Source: JAFDZW01 sp035632315
GTDB taxonomy: Bacteria; Bacteroidota; Ignavibacteria; Palsa-1295
Direction of reading: 5' to 3'
DNA length: 64,000 bases
Assembly (NCBI GenBank): GCA_035632315.1
Contig: DASQGZ010000034.1
Location: forward strand, 1-64,000
Below, piece after piece: positions 26,046 through 34,324 of this stretch (its first letter is position 1; every line of letters starts with the position of its first letter). The notes beneath the pieces were generated by a model that worked only from the letters and a program-made list of their open reading frames with translations, made no database searches and had not been told where the DNA came from. Position numbers and translations under genes: made by a program.

Positions 26046-26885
26046 TTATTTCGAAGCGACGGTGGAAGCAGAATCGGAAGCCGGGGCAGCGGGTGCGGGC
26101 GGCGGTGCTGCTTGCGAAGCAAGCCAATGATTGAGCGAATCGCGCGTAACAACATGCACGAATCCTTTCATTCGGTAATGGCCGAGACCACAGAGTTCAG
26201 CGCAGGCGATCTCAAGATCGCGAACTTCGGTCGGTTGTATCCAGACAGCCGTCGGCATTCCGGGAACCGCGTCTTGCTTGATACGAAATTCAGGTACAAA
26301 GAAACTATGGATCACATCCTGCCCTTCGAGTTTGATCTGCACCGGCTCATTGACAGCAAGATATAATTGATTGATCGTATTAATGTCATCTGCCGTATTG
26401 AACTTGCCGTCAGGACCAGGATAGGTAATATCCCACTCAAACTGACGCGGACGGATCTGTATGACCGGAGCGCCTTTCGGAAATCTGTCAGGGCTTTTGA
26501 CCTCAGACCAGATCGCATTACTAAAGATCGCAAGAAATACCAATATGATTGCCGGCAACGCAGTCCAGGTAATTTCGAGCTTGTTGTTACCGTGATAGTA
26601 TGTCGCTTTACGGCCGGGCTTCTGACGATACTTCCAAAGAAAATAGACCAGACAAACCTCGACCAGCACGAACACGACAAGCGTAATCCACAGTATAACA
26701 TTAAAGAGACTGTCAATGTCAGGAGCGTATGTGCTCGACTTATCCGGAAGGGCATTCATCCACCAGGAATACCAGTGATGGTTCGGATAGCGGGGTTTGA
26801 CATCCTGCGCCAAAAGCGCTGTCGGAAGCGCGAGGAGAAGGGCTCCGACACATCGCCCGATTCCTCGCTTAATACCTGAGATCAT
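26046..26885 (-). CDS. coxB: cytochrome c oxidase subunit II
   Basis: The 279-residue protein has a signal/hydrophobic N-terminus, two further membrane segments (LFNVILWITLVVFVLVEVCLVYFLW and the one starting ITWTALPAIILVFLAIF) and a C-terminal cupredoxin domain with the CuA site CAELCGLGHYRMKG near residue 233. No haem c motif is fused to it, so it takes electrons from a separate cytochrome or cupredoxin; the lipoprotein encoded just upstream is a candidate. ATG 26885 is used; a TTG six bases further up is possible. Length and layout are standard. Confidence 0.94.
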   Translation of the reverse strand: MISGIKRGIGRCVGALLLALPTALLAQDVKPRYPNHHWYSWWMNALPDKSSTYAPDIDSLFNVILWITLVVFVLVEVCLVYFLWKYRQKPGRKATYYHGNNKLEITWTALPAIILVFLAIFSNAIWSEVKSPDRFPKGAPVIQIRPRQFEWDITYPGPDGKFNTADDINTINQLYLAVNEPVQIKLEGQDVIHSFFVPEFRIKQDAVPGMPTAVWIQPTEVRDLEIACAELCGLGHYRMKGFVHVVTRDSLNHWLASQAAPPPAPAAPASDSASTVASK

Positions 26886-26928
26886 CAGCAATAAAAAGTA
26901 GATCTATTAAAATTTTCCTCACAAAACA

Positions 26929-26954
26929 GCGAGGGGTACCATTCTACCCCTCGC
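26929..26954 (-). terminator. hairpin after the cupredoxin-like lipoprotein gene
   Basis: GCGAGGGGTA at 26929-26938 and TACCCCTCGC at 26945-26954 form a perfect ten-pair hairpin. On the minus strand it is followed by TGTTTTG, a weak U tract. It separates the lipoprotein gene from coxB and may only partly terminate. Confidence 0.6.
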
Positions 26955-26967
26955 TTATGACATTCGC

Positions 26968-27780
26968 TTATTGCGCTTTGAGGGTAAAGTCAACTGTCTT
27001 GCTGTCTTTTGCAGCGACAGTAACTTTTTGATCGACACTCACGCCTTTACCGTCAACCGTCTCGTGCCAGCAGCTGATCGTGTAGTCCCCTGCCGGAACG
27101 CCTGCGATGGAGAATTTACCGTCATTTTTAGTAACTGCAAAGAACGGATGGTTCAGCACACCTGCATAGCAGTTCATCCAGCCGTGAACGTCGCATTTGA
27201 TCGGTACCATCACCTCAACTTTGTCGAAGCTCTCTTCTTTATCCGGCGATCCCGGCGGCTGTCCGTCGTTGAACTGAGAGTTCTTGTCACCGTGTGAATG
27301 GATATTATGAAGTGTTTTATCGGAGTTCTTGATCACAAACTTCTGGCCTGTGAGAATTCCAAAAACGTGAGGCTCATATTGACAGCCATGCTGATCAAGC
27401 GTGACCGGTGTTGTAGGAGCGGCATACGTTTTCCCGCCGAGTCCGTCTTTAATGTAAATAAACGCGTTCGAAAGCGTCCCGCCGTCCCCGGTGATCCAAT
27501 GGTCTTCCATAACCGCACCGGAATGTGCTGATTTACAAACCGGATCGGCATCCATCGCGATCGCTTTATTTGCCGGAGCCGCTCCATCGAGCTTCACTGT
27601 TCCGGTAATCGTCGCACCGTTTGCCATATCGACCGTTGCAACAGTCCCAGGGCCGCCTGCGGCGCCATTGTCTCCACCTTCATTTTCATCTTCGCTCTTC
27701 TTGCCGCCGCAACTGATGAGTCCGACAACAACAAGTAACGACAGGAAATATGATAACTTACGTAATGTTCGAGTATTCAT
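26968..27780 (-). CDS. cupredoxin-like lipoprotein with C-terminal carboxypeptidase-regulatory domain
   Basis: The 270-residue precursor has a lipobox VVVGLISC (Cys about 24) and a Gly/Glu/Asn linker. Residues about 52-205 look like a plastocyanin/cupredoxin-type fold with a His-rich loop (TLHNIHSHGDKN) and CDVHGWMNC near the C-terminal side. The His, Cys, His and Met spacing CDVHGWM is what a type 1 copper site would have. Residues about 210-270 form a carboxypeptidase regulatory-like beta-sandwich (FSIAGVPAGDYTI). It lies upstream of the oxidase genes, so a role in electron delivery or copper supply to the CuA site is reasonable but not proved. Confidence 0.72.
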   Translation of the reverse strand: MNTRTLRKLSYFLSLLVVVGLISCGGKKSEDENEGGDNGAAGGPGTVATVDMANGATITGTVKLDGAAPANKAIAMDADPVCKSAHSGAVMEDHWITGDGGTLSNAFIYIKDGLGGKTYAAPTTPVTLDQHGCQYEPHVFGILTGQKFVIKNSDKTLHNIHSHGDKNSQFNDGQPPGSPDKEESFDKVEVMVPIKCDVHGWMNCYAGVLNHPFFAVTKNDGKFSIAGVPAGDYTISCWHETVDGKGVSVDQKVTVAAKDSKTVDFTLKAQ

Positions 27781-27833
27781 CTCTGCTAATCTTATATTTT
27801 GTGAAATTCTTGGGTTCTCTGGTAGCTAGATTA

Positions 27834-27841
27834 CAAAAATA
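27834..27841 (-). promoter_or_regulatory. possible -7 element for the cupredoxin lipoprotein
   Basis: The minus strand reads TATTTTTG here, 54 bases before the start codon, and the flanks on the plus strand (CAAAAATACGG) match the element before nuoA. No convincing -33 element is visible. Confidence 0.3.
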
Positions 27842-27936
27842 CGGAGAATTTTGGCGCCCGAACAGGAATTTACGTTATGAAGTCAGACGATATGAGGCGT
27901 AATATAACTTCAAATAGTGTTAATTACTCTTAGTCA

Positions 27937-28788
27937 ATGAATATCCAACTTCAAAACACATATAATGAATGCCGCAGAATCGCGGCACATTATGAAAATT
28001 TCCCTGTAGGTTCGGTACTCATCCCAAAACGATTGAGGCACCATTTTTATGCATTCTATGCATTTATGCGCACCGCAGATGATTTCGCCGATCTGCCGAA
28101 CCGGTCGCGTGAAAAAAGGTTACGACTTCTCGAAGACTGGCGGGACAAATTACAAATGATCTTATCGGGCGGTACTGTCGATTCTCCGATCTTTATCGCG
28201 CTTGCCAATACTATTACAGAATGTGATCTTGCGAGTGAGCCGTTAAAAAAATTACTCGAAGCATTTGAGTTCGACGCACGCGGAGATGTCCGCTTCGAAA
28301 CATTCGAAGATCTTCGGTGGTACACTTCTCGTTCAGCCGACCCGGTCGGCGAACTCGTTCTTGCGCTCTTCGGCTATCGTGATCAGAGGCGCGTCAAATT
28401 ATCAAATGACATTTGTACAGCCCTGCAGCTCCTGAATTTTATTCAGGATATTGCAGAAGACCTATCGAACGATCGTTTTTACTTCCCGAATGAAGATTGG
28501 AACATGTTCGGTATCGAGCCTTCGAAGCGCCCCGATCTCGAACGGCTTGCATTGCTCTGTCTGTTCGAACTCGAACGGGTTGAATCGCTCCTCGATCGTG
28601 GCGCGCCGCTTGCCGAAGCTGTCGGTGGGCGGTTAGCATTCGAGCTTCGCGCTATTATCCATTCTGCCCGCCGATTATCGCAAAAAATCGCTAAAAACGA
28701 TGGTAACACTTATTTAACGCGCCCAACACTCGGAAAAAGGGAACGTTTCGCTGTGCTTTTACAGTCTTTGATGTTCAGAGCAGCATAA
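27937..28788 (+). CDS. hpnC: squalene/phytoene synthase family protein HpnC (hydroxysqualene synthase-type)
   Basis: The 283-residue protein has the aspartate-rich helices of head-to-head prenyl synthases, RTADDFADL near 50 and NFIQDIAEDLSNDR near 170, in a protein without a membrane anchor. In the HpnCDE route to squalene HpnC hydroxylates presqualene diphosphate to hydroxysqualene. It pairs with hpnD, whose start codon overlaps its stop (TAATG). The assignment relies on the pairing and on the N-terminal FPVGSVLIPKRLRHHFYAFY. Confidence 0.85.
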   Translation: MNIQLQNTYNECRRIAAHYENFPVGSVLIPKRLRHHFYAFYAFMRTADDFADLPNRSREKRLRLLEDWRDKLQMILSGGTVDSPIFIALANTITECDLASEPLKKLLEAFEFDARGDVRFETFEDLRWYTSRSADPVGELVLALFGYRDQRRVKLSNDICTALQLLNFIQDIAEDLSNDRFYFPNEDWNMFGIEPSKRPDLERLALLCLFELERVESLLDRGAPLAEAVGGRLAFELRAIIHSARRLSQKIAKNDGNTYLTRPTLGKRERFAVLLQSLMFRAA

Positions 28789-29720
28789 TGACAGACATAC
28801 GACCCGTTCATAGCGCGGAATCCATTTTTTTAGAAGAGCCTTTGCCTGTCGCATCGACCGACGGCAAGAGTAATTTCTTCTACTCCTTCTCGCTTTTGCC
28901 GCGCGATGAACGCGAGGCACTCCAGTCAGTATATGAATTTTGCCGTTATACCGACGACCTCGTTGATGAAGATCTGCCGCTTGAAATCCCGGGCATCGAT
29001 GTCAAAAAAGAAGTAGCGCTCGAAAAGAAACGCGTTCGGCTCGATTGGTGGCGCGCTGAAGTAGAAAAGTGCTATGCAGGAACGAGTAAGCATCCGATCC
29101 TTCGTAATCTATATAAGGTCATCTTACGCTTCAAAATTCCGAAGCAGTATTTCCTGACACTTATCGACGGTGTCGAGATGGATCTCGTCAAGAATCGTTA
29201 TGAGACGTTCGACGAACTGCGGGAATATTGCTATGCCGTAGCCAGTATTGTCGGTCTCGTCACGATAGAAATTTTCGGTTACAAGTTCGAGCGCACGAAA
29301 GAATATGCGATCGATCTCGGTATTGCGCTGCAACTAACGAATATTTTACGCGACGTAAAAAAAGATGCTTCGATGGGGCGCATCTATCTCCCACGTGAAG
29401 ACATGGAATGCTTTGGCGTAACCGAAGAAGATATTCTGCATGGCAATTACAATCTGCCGTTCATTAACCTAATGAAGTTCGAGGTCGCGCGCGCGCGTGA
29501 GCATTACACGTCTGCACGGATGAAGCTTGGCAAAGGCGAGCGTTTCACGCTTTTCGCCGCTCAGATAATGGATGCGATCTATTTCCGATTACTTCGCAAG
29601 ATCGAGCTTGCAGAGTATAATGTCTTTCAAAAGCGTATCACAGTCAGCACACCGCATAAGATCTTGATCGCATTTCGGTTCTGGTTTTCAAGCGTGATCT
29701 TTCGCGAACGCGGAAGCTGA
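28788..29720 (+). CDS. hpnD: presqualene diphosphate synthase-like HpnD
   Basis: The 310-residue protein has FCRYTDDLVDE near 60 and LTNILRDVKKDASMGRIYLP near 185, the two magnesium-binding DxxxD regions of squalene/phytoene synthases. HpnD joins two farnesyl diphosphates into presqualene diphosphate, the first step of the HpnCDE route. It overlaps hpnC by one base, so they are surely co-expressed. No hpnE (squalene reductase-like oxidase) lies nearby; a carotenoid role as a phytoene synthase is an alternative. Confidence 0.85.
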   Translation: MTDIRPVHSAESIFLEEPLPVASTDGKSNFFYSFSLLPRDEREALQSVYEFCRYTDDLVDEDLPLEIPGIDVKKEVALEKKRVRLDWWRAEVEKCYAGTSKHPILRNLYKVILRFKIPKQYFLTLIDGVEMDLVKNRYETFDELREYCYAVASIVGLVTIEIFGYKFERTKEYAIDLGIALQLTNILRDVKKDASMGRIYLPREDMECFGVTEEDILHGNYNLPFINLMKFEVARAREHYTSARMKLGKGERFTLFAAQIMDAIYFRLLRKIELAEYNVFQKRITVSTPHKILIAFRFWFSSVIFRERGS

Positions 29721-29763
29721 TGTACTATTTGTAAATTTTTCGCCACGAATTCGTCTCGTATTC

Positions 29764-31395
29764 ATGAATAAATTAATTGGTTTTTTTCTTTTACTGATCA
29801 CCTCGCCGGTATTCTCTCAGATCACGGTCGAAGGCACCGTCACCGACGCGAATGGAAAAGCGCCGATCCTTGCTCATGCACATATTGGGCAGTATAATGA
29901 TATGGAAAAAAGTACCGACGTACTATGTGACCAGAATGGACATTTTACTGTGCAAGTCCCTGCATTCGGTATTTATTCGCTTCGTCTGAGCGCTGTCAAT
30001 CATCAGGAAGTTAATGTGCAGGTCATTCTCGATGGAACGGAAAAAGATGTAATAGTTAGTGTCAGACTTCAGACGAACGCGTATCAGATCGAAACCCCAA
30101 AAGTCACCGGCGACTGGAATAAATTTGCTTTCTCTACTGCCGAGGTGATGAAAGTATCTCAAACAGCCGGTGGAAAGACCATTTACACGGCCGAACTCAC
30201 TGCGACAGCCGATACGCTAGCGTATCAATTATTGGGTGTTGCCGGCGAGCATAGTGTTAATGGCACTCAAGCTGACTACTTTTCCTATGACGGCGGAGGA
30301 GATTATCGCTCGGTCATCAAAACTCACAAAGGCGATAAAGTAACGGTCACGTTTGACCCGGAAAAATTACCGGCGACACAAACGACAGGACTTCCCATCA
30401 TTGAATTCAAAAATAGCCCATTCCTCAAACGATCGTCAGAACTTTCTACAGCGATCAATAAAATGCATCGAGAGACGTTCCCAGATCCTTCAAGCGAAAC
30501 TCCTGTATCTGCGGAGAAATACAAAGAGCTATTTCGATTTATTCAAAAGGCGCAAGCCGATGCTAATACCTCCGGCGACAAGCGCTTGGCAGAATTTGCG
30601 ACCGTAATGCTCGTAAAAGAATTTACACCGGAAGCCGAGTTCGGCACAGCAAATGCCGAGCTTGTTCTGCAAACAGTACGGGCTGAGTCGCCGCTCTGGG
30701 TCTTTGCTCCGAACGAGATCATCGAGGTCACCAAACTCGCAGCAAAAGAACGCAGTGAAACATATCGCAATGCGTTGAAAAAGAATCCGCAAAAACTTGT
30801 TCGTGCTATTGCGCTGGCGACTGAAATGCAACATGCTATCTCTGTTGAGGATAAGACAAACTGGAAAAGCCTGTATGTAACTCTAAAGAACGATTACAAC
30901 GATGTTCCCGAAGTCAAATGGTTCATTCTTCAAAATAATCCCGATGCACTTGTTCAAACCGGGAAACTCGTACCGTCTTTCGAGCTGGCATTGTTAGACG
31001 GCTCAGGAAATGTAAGTAATACCTCAATGCTCGGCAAGTATTATATGATAGACTTTTGGGCAACGTGGTGCGGGCCCTGTGTACATGAGATGCCTGCGGT
31101 TCACAAAGCATACGAAAAATTCAGAGGTAAAAAAGGATTTGAGATCCTCTCAATTTCCATGGACGCAAAACAAGACAATATCGCCCCCTTCCGTGCAAAG
31201 AAATGGAAGATGCCGTGGCTCCACGCATTCATCCCCGGTGTGTTCAATGCCGATCTTGCAAAGAAATTCGAAATCGCAGGTATTCCAAAACCAATTCTCG
31301 TCAGCCCTGAAGGTAAGATTGTTGCAAAAGACGACGATCTGCGCGGCGAAAATCTTGAAAAAACACTGGCGAAGTATTTGGGAGAACCGAATTAG
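29764..31395 (+). CDS. secreted thioredoxin-domain (TlpA-like) protein with N-terminal regulatory domain
   Basis: The 543-residue protein has a signal peptide (MNKLIGFFLLLITSPVFSQ), a carboxypeptidase D regulatory-like sandwich (about 20-110), an unrecognised helical middle, and a TlpA/ResA-like thioredoxin domain at about 400-543. The active site is FWATWCGPC near 427, followed by FEILSISMDAKQ and the cis-proline loop AGIPKPILVS. A periplasmic disulfide reductase function, perhaps for cytochrome c maturation or cell-envelope proteins, is likely. It sits 43 bases after hpnD in the same direction; the functional link is unclear. A bidirectional terminator follows. Confidence 0.82.
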   Translation: MNKLIGFFLLLITSPVFSQITVEGTVTDANGKAPILAHAHIGQYNDMEKSTDVLCDQNGHFTVQVPAFGIYSLRLSAVNHQEVNVQVILDGTEKDVIVSVRLQTNAYQIETPKVTGDWNKFAFSTAEVMKVSQTAGGKTIYTAELTATADTLAYQLLGVAGEHSVNGTQADYFSYDGGGDYRSVIKTHKGDKVTVTFDPEKLPATQTTGLPIIEFKNSPFLKRSSELSTAINKMHRETFPDPSSETPVSAEKYKELFRFIQKAQADANTSGDKRLAEFATVMLVKEFTPEAEFGTANAELVLQTVRAESPLWVFAPNEIIEVTKLAAKERSETYRNALKKNPQKLVRAIALATEMQHAISVEDKTNWKSLYVTLKNDYNDVPEVKWFILQNNPDALVQTGKLVPSFELALLDGSGNVSNTSMLGKYYMIDFWATWCGPCVHEMPAVHKAYEKFRGKKGFEILSISMDAKQDNIAPFRAKKWKMPWLHAFIPGVFNADLAKKFEIAGIPKPILVSPEGKIVAKDDDLRGENLEKTLAKYLGEPN

Positions 31396-31410
31396 TGTTT
31401 ATTTGCATCA

Positions 31411-31446
31411 AAAAAAAATGGGACGAGAATGTCCCACTTTTTTTTT
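31411..31446. terminator. bidirectional terminator between TlpA-like gene and DoxX gene
   Basis: TGGGAC at 31419-31424 pairs with GTCCCA at 31431-31436, flanked by A8 on the left and T9 on the right; the long A-T run extends the stem and gives a U tract in both directions. Confidence 0.85.
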
Positions 31447-31458
31447 AATATTACCAGC

Positions 31459-31866
31459 TTATTTTCTTCTCATCGCGTCAATACTCCACGGTCCGGCTCC
31501 GGCAGCAGAAATAAAAAGCCAGATGAAGCAGAGGAGCACTGCCGGTTCTCCATGATTGACGACCGTCCAGAATCCATGGGAGAAATGCCCTTGGAAATAT
31601 GCAACTGCCATTTCACCGGAGAGAATAAATGCCACCGGACGCGTAAATAATCCAACGAGCAGTAACGCTCCGCCGAAGACTTCGAGGACGCCGGCAAGTC
31701 CCATTTGCGAGAACAGTGAGATCGTTATTCCATTGGGCAATGGCGCCGGCCAGCCAAAGAGCTTCATTGCGCCGGGCTGCATGAAAACCAATGCGGCAAA
31801 AATGCGCAGCAAACTTAATATATAAGGGGAATACGATTGCCACTTGGATGAAATATTATTACTCAT
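31459..31866 (-). CDS. DoxX family membrane protein
   Basis: The 135-residue protein has four hydrophobic segments and begins with the family pattern LLRIFAALVFMQPGAMKLFG. DoxX-like proteins are inner-membrane quinone-linked or redox-associated proteins of uncertain function, sometimes part of oxidoreductase complexes or oxidative-stress clusters. Here it is the last gene of a minus-strand block with VOC and reductase genes that has the look of an accessory or stress-response island. Confidence 0.85.
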   Translation of the reverse strand: MSNNISSKWQSYSPYILSLLRIFAALVFMQPGAMKLFGWPAPLPNGITISLFSQMGLAGVLEVFGGALLLVGLFTRPVAFILSGEMAVAYFQGHFSHGFWTVVNHGEPAVLLCFIWLFISAAGAGPWSIDAMRRK

Positions 31867-31922
31867 ATTTGTCTGATAGATATTAATGAGGGGCGAAGCA
31901 GAGTATCGCCCCCCAAGTCAGT

Positions 31923-32351
31923 TTACTTTTTCGGGTAAGTATAATTTACCATCCACTTGACACCGTATTTATCGGTAAACATACCGAAATACGCGCCCCA
32001 GAACATATCGGCGAGCGGTACTTCAATTTTTCCTCCTGCGGATAAACCGTTGAAGAGCTTTTCGGTTTCTGCTTTACCCTCCGTTTCGAGAGAAAGCATC
32101 ATGTTATCTCCGACATTGAGCTTTTGCCCCATTGACTCGAGTGCATCGGTGCCCATCAGAACATTTCCTTTGCCGATCGGCAAGGAAACGTGCATGATCT
32201 TATCGGCATCCTGCGGCTGCATTTTCGCTCCATCTGGAGTATCCTTGAATCGTTGGAGCGTAATGAACTCTCCGCCGAAGACCGATTTGTAGAAGTTGAA
32301 TGCTTCCTCGGTATTGCCGGGAAAGTTTAAGTATGGATTAAGAGTTGCCAT
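31923..32351 (-). CDS. VOC family protein, PhnB/glyoxalase-like
   Basis: The 142-residue protein opens MATLNPYLNFPGNTEEAFNFYKSVFGGEF and later has LADMFWGAYFGMFTDKYGVKWMVNY, the layout of PhnB-like members of the vicinal oxygen chelate superfamily. It lacks a strong catalytic signature, and such proteins are often annotated as 3-demethylubiquinone methyltransferase-like or glyoxalase/bleomycin-resistance type. It is separated from a second VOC gene by 33 bases. Substrate unknown. Confidence 0.85.
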   Translation of the reverse strand: MATLNPYLNFPGNTEEAFNFYKSVFGGEFITLQRFKDTPDGAKMQPQDADKIMHVSLPIGKGNVLMGTDALESMGQKLNVGDNMMLSLETEGKAETEKLFNGLSAGGKIEVPLADMFWGAYFGMFTDKYGVKWMVNYTYPKK

Positions 32352-32384
32352 GGTGGTTTATAATTATTTGGTGAAACAAAAAAA

Positions 32385-32834
32385 TTATCCTTTTGACGCC
32401 GCTTCAAGATCGGCGATTATTATCTTGCTCATTGCAAAAAAAGCTTCCATGATTCGCTTTCCTTTTACGGGGTCACGTTCCTGCAAGAACGTCCCGAGAT
32501 TCTCTGGCACGACCTGCCACGAAACGCCGAACTTATCCTTGAGCCATCCACACCGGCTTTCGGCGCCGCCTTCGGTGAGCTTCTGCCAATAATAATCGAT
32601 CTCCTTTTGATCTTTACAGGTAATGAAAAGTGATATTCCTTCTGAGAATGAGAAGTGTGGTCCCCCATTGAACGTGTACAATGTCTGACCGTCAACTTCG
32701 AATGTCCCGCCCTGCGCACGATCTGCGCCCGGGATGAGGCTTGTGATCTTCGAGTTCGGAAAGACGGATGTGTAAAATTTCATCGCCTCTTCCGCCTGAT
32801 TATTGAACATCAGGAATGTTGTGATCTTTTGCAT
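32385..32834 (-). CDS. VOC family protein, PhnB-like, second copy
   Basis: The 149-residue protein begins MQKITTFLMFNNQAEEAMKFYTSVFPNSKI and contains WQKLTEGGAESRCGWLKDKFGVSWQVVPE, the characteristic PhnB pattern. It resembles its neighbour at 31923 only loosely and is closer to the group named 3-demethylubiquinone-9 3-methyltransferase domain. It is 21 bases from the DHFR-family reductase gene, and the three genes form one run. Confidence 0.86.
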   Translation of the reverse strand: MQKITTFLMFNNQAEEAMKFYTSVFPNSKITSLIPGADRAQGGTFEVDGQTLYTFNGGPHFSFSEGISLFITCKDQKEIDYYWQKLTEGGAESRCGWLKDKFGVSWQVVPENLGTFLQERDPVKGKRIMEAFFAMSKIIIADLEAASKG

Positions 32835-32854
32835 GATATTTTTATTAATGTTAA

Positions 32855-33463
32855 TTATACAAATGAGCCGGTTTTTATATCGCCCGAGCGTGTATAGTTT
32901 GCGACAATAACGCCGTGCGGTGAAACTGTGCTCTTGGTGAGCGTGAATGATCCTGCGATCGTGCCATCGTCAAATAAGCGCTTACCCGATCCGAGTGTCA
33001 CAGGAAAGATCTTCAGCCACATCTCATCGACGAGATCGTTCTTCAAGAGTGTCTGAATGAAATTACCACTGCCATGCACTTGCAGGTCGGGTCCCTTCTC
33101 CGATTTTATTTTTTTTACTGCCGCGACGACATCGCCTTCAAGTTGTATGGTATTTTTCCAATCAGACGTGATCGGCGAGCGAGATGCAACATATTTTGTT
33201 GCATTATTCAGCGGAGCGGCACCAAGATCTTTTGGATCAGCCTTTGGCCAGTATGAAGCAAAAATGTCGTATGTTTTCCGACCGAGCAACAGATCGAATT
33301 TATCGCCCATCTGTACACCCATTTCTGTTCCTAAGAATTCATCGAAATATGGTACTGTCCAACCGCCATATTTGAACCCGCTCGAAGTATCTTCTTCAGG
33401 TCCTCCTGGGGCTTGCATGACGCCATCAAGTGAAATAAATGATAGAACTATTACCTTTCTCAT
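32855..33463 (-). CDS. dihydrofolate-reductase-family protein (RibD C-terminal domain)
   Basis: The protein (202 residues) starts MRKVIVLSFISLDGVMQAPGG and contains FDLLLGRKTYDIFASYWPKAD and LQVHGSGNFIQTLLKNDLVDEMWLKIFPVTLGSG. These are the NADPH-binding elements of the RibD-C/DHFR-like group, commonly of unknown substrate in Bacteroidota. A ribosome-binding site (GAGGAG) lies seven bases before the ATG at 33463. The region upstream holds the hydrolase remnant, whose stop lies 11 bases before this start. Confidence 0.87.
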   Translation of the reverse strand: MRKVIVLSFISLDGVMQAPGGPEEDTSSGFKYGGWTVPYFDEFLGTEMGVQMGDKFDLLLGRKTYDIFASYWPKADPKDLGAAPLNNATKYVASRSPITSDWKNTIQLEGDVVAAVKKIKSEKGPDLQVHGSGNFIQTLLKNDLVDEMWLKIFPVTLGSGKRLFDDGTIAGSFTLTKSTVSPHGVIVANYTRSGDIKTGSFV

Positions 33464-33474
33464 ATTCATACTCC

Positions 33475-33663
33475 TCAATTTTGATTGTTATCCAGAAACG
33501 GGATCACGGTTTCCGCAAGTCGCGGCGACGAACAGATCGTATAATGTGTAAGCGACGGAATAATAGCAAGTTGTGACGCAGATTTTCCCTCTATTCCAGC
33601 TTGCCCAAAAACAAAAGCCGGCAGAAAAAGGGCAGCGAGCAACACAGTGATGATAGTTTTCAT
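33475..33663 (-). pseudogene. remnant of a secreted alpha/beta hydrolase
   Basis: The 62-codon frame joins a signal peptide (MKTIITVLLAALFLPAFVFGQ) to a short segment, SQLAIIPSLTHYTICSSPRL then AETVIPFLDN, that matches the extreme C-terminus of alpha/beta hydrolases, where the catalytic histidine sits in the Pro-x-x-T-H motif. The catalytic core is missing. The simplest reading is an internal deletion of a roughly 250-residue gene. It is possible that the peptide is still expressed since the frame is intact; its termination codon is near the start of the reductase gene. Confidence 0.5.
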
Positions 33664-33708
33664 AACTTGTTTTCCTTTCGTTTATAGTAATAAAATCGTT
33701 TTATGTAA

Positions 33709-34197
33709 TTACTCTTTGACAACGGGTACCCAGATCTCTAAATGGACGTTGTTCATATCCATGCTCGGCTCTGAATAAAATTCAAAATCGAGCGACAGCT
33801 TCGGGTCCATCGAGTATCCTGATGTCGGCATCCATTCACCGTAAATGTAGCCGAAAAATTCATGGAGGCGGCTGACTTCACCATTGTATGTAAAGACTGC
33901 ATACTTTGCAGCCGGTATCTCCTTGCCCGTCATTCCTTCAGGAATATTGCCGAGGTCCGTGACTGCATATCCGGCGATATAGTAGTACTTCGGAAACCCG
34001 CCTTCATTCATATCAAAGTCACGCGAGTAATCTTCTATGCCGAAGACTCCCGGCAATATCGCATAAGGAATTGTCGTATGCTGTTTTGCGAATTCATTCC
34101 ATGCATCCTGTATTGCAGGAATCCCCCTTTCAGTATATCGCTCGACACCGACGATCTTGAATGCCTCTCTGGTTCGAAAATTTGGTTTTTTGTTCAT
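33709..34197 (-). CDS. GyrI-like/effector-binding domain protein
   Basis: The 162-residue protein from the ATG at 34197 contains FRTREAFKIVGVERYTERG at the N-terminus and GEWMPTSGYSMDPKLSLDFEFY at the C-terminal side, the two halves of the GyrI-like/AraC effector-binding fold. It has no DNA-binding domain. Stand-alone members bind small molecules or inhibit gyrase; this one lies divergent from the GlxA-type regulator gene. The open frame reaches 34260 but a start there would run into the shared promoter region. Confidence 0.8.
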   Translation of the reverse strand: MNKKPNFRTREAFKIVGVERYTERGIPAIQDAWNEFAKQHTTIPYAILPGVFGIEDYSRDFDMNEGGFPKYYYIAGYAVTDLGNIPEGMTGKEIPAAKYAVFTYNGEVSRLHEFFGYIYGEWMPTSGYSMDPKLSLDFEFYSEPSMDMNNVHLEIWVPVVKE

Positions 34198-34232
34198 CTC
34201 CGTTGATTTTTGATGATTTAATTTCTTGTGTG

Positions 34233-34240
34233 CAAAAATA
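34233..34240 (-). promoter_or_regulatory. possible -7 element for the GyrI-like gene
   Basis: The minus strand reads TATTTTTG, 35 bases before the start codon. It is the same octamer as those before nuoA and the cupredoxin gene. No clear -33 element. Confidence 0.3.
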
Positions 34241-34288
34241 CAATGTCGTAATATGCCCATGTGAGGCGCGAAAACGCCAATTTAAAGG

Positions 34289-34320
34289 GTTGATTCCGAC
34301 AAAAAAATATCGTATCTTTG
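34289..34320 (+). promoter_or_regulatory. Bacteroidota-type promoter for the GlxA-like regulator
   Basis: GTTG at 34289-34292 and TATCTTTG at 34313-34320 are 20 bases apart, matching TTTG-N20-TAnnTTTG with one deviation. The start codon is at 34325, only four bases after the -7 box, so the transcript would begin at or very near the ATG and have no leader. Confidence 0.55.
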
Positions 34321-34324
34321 TGCT

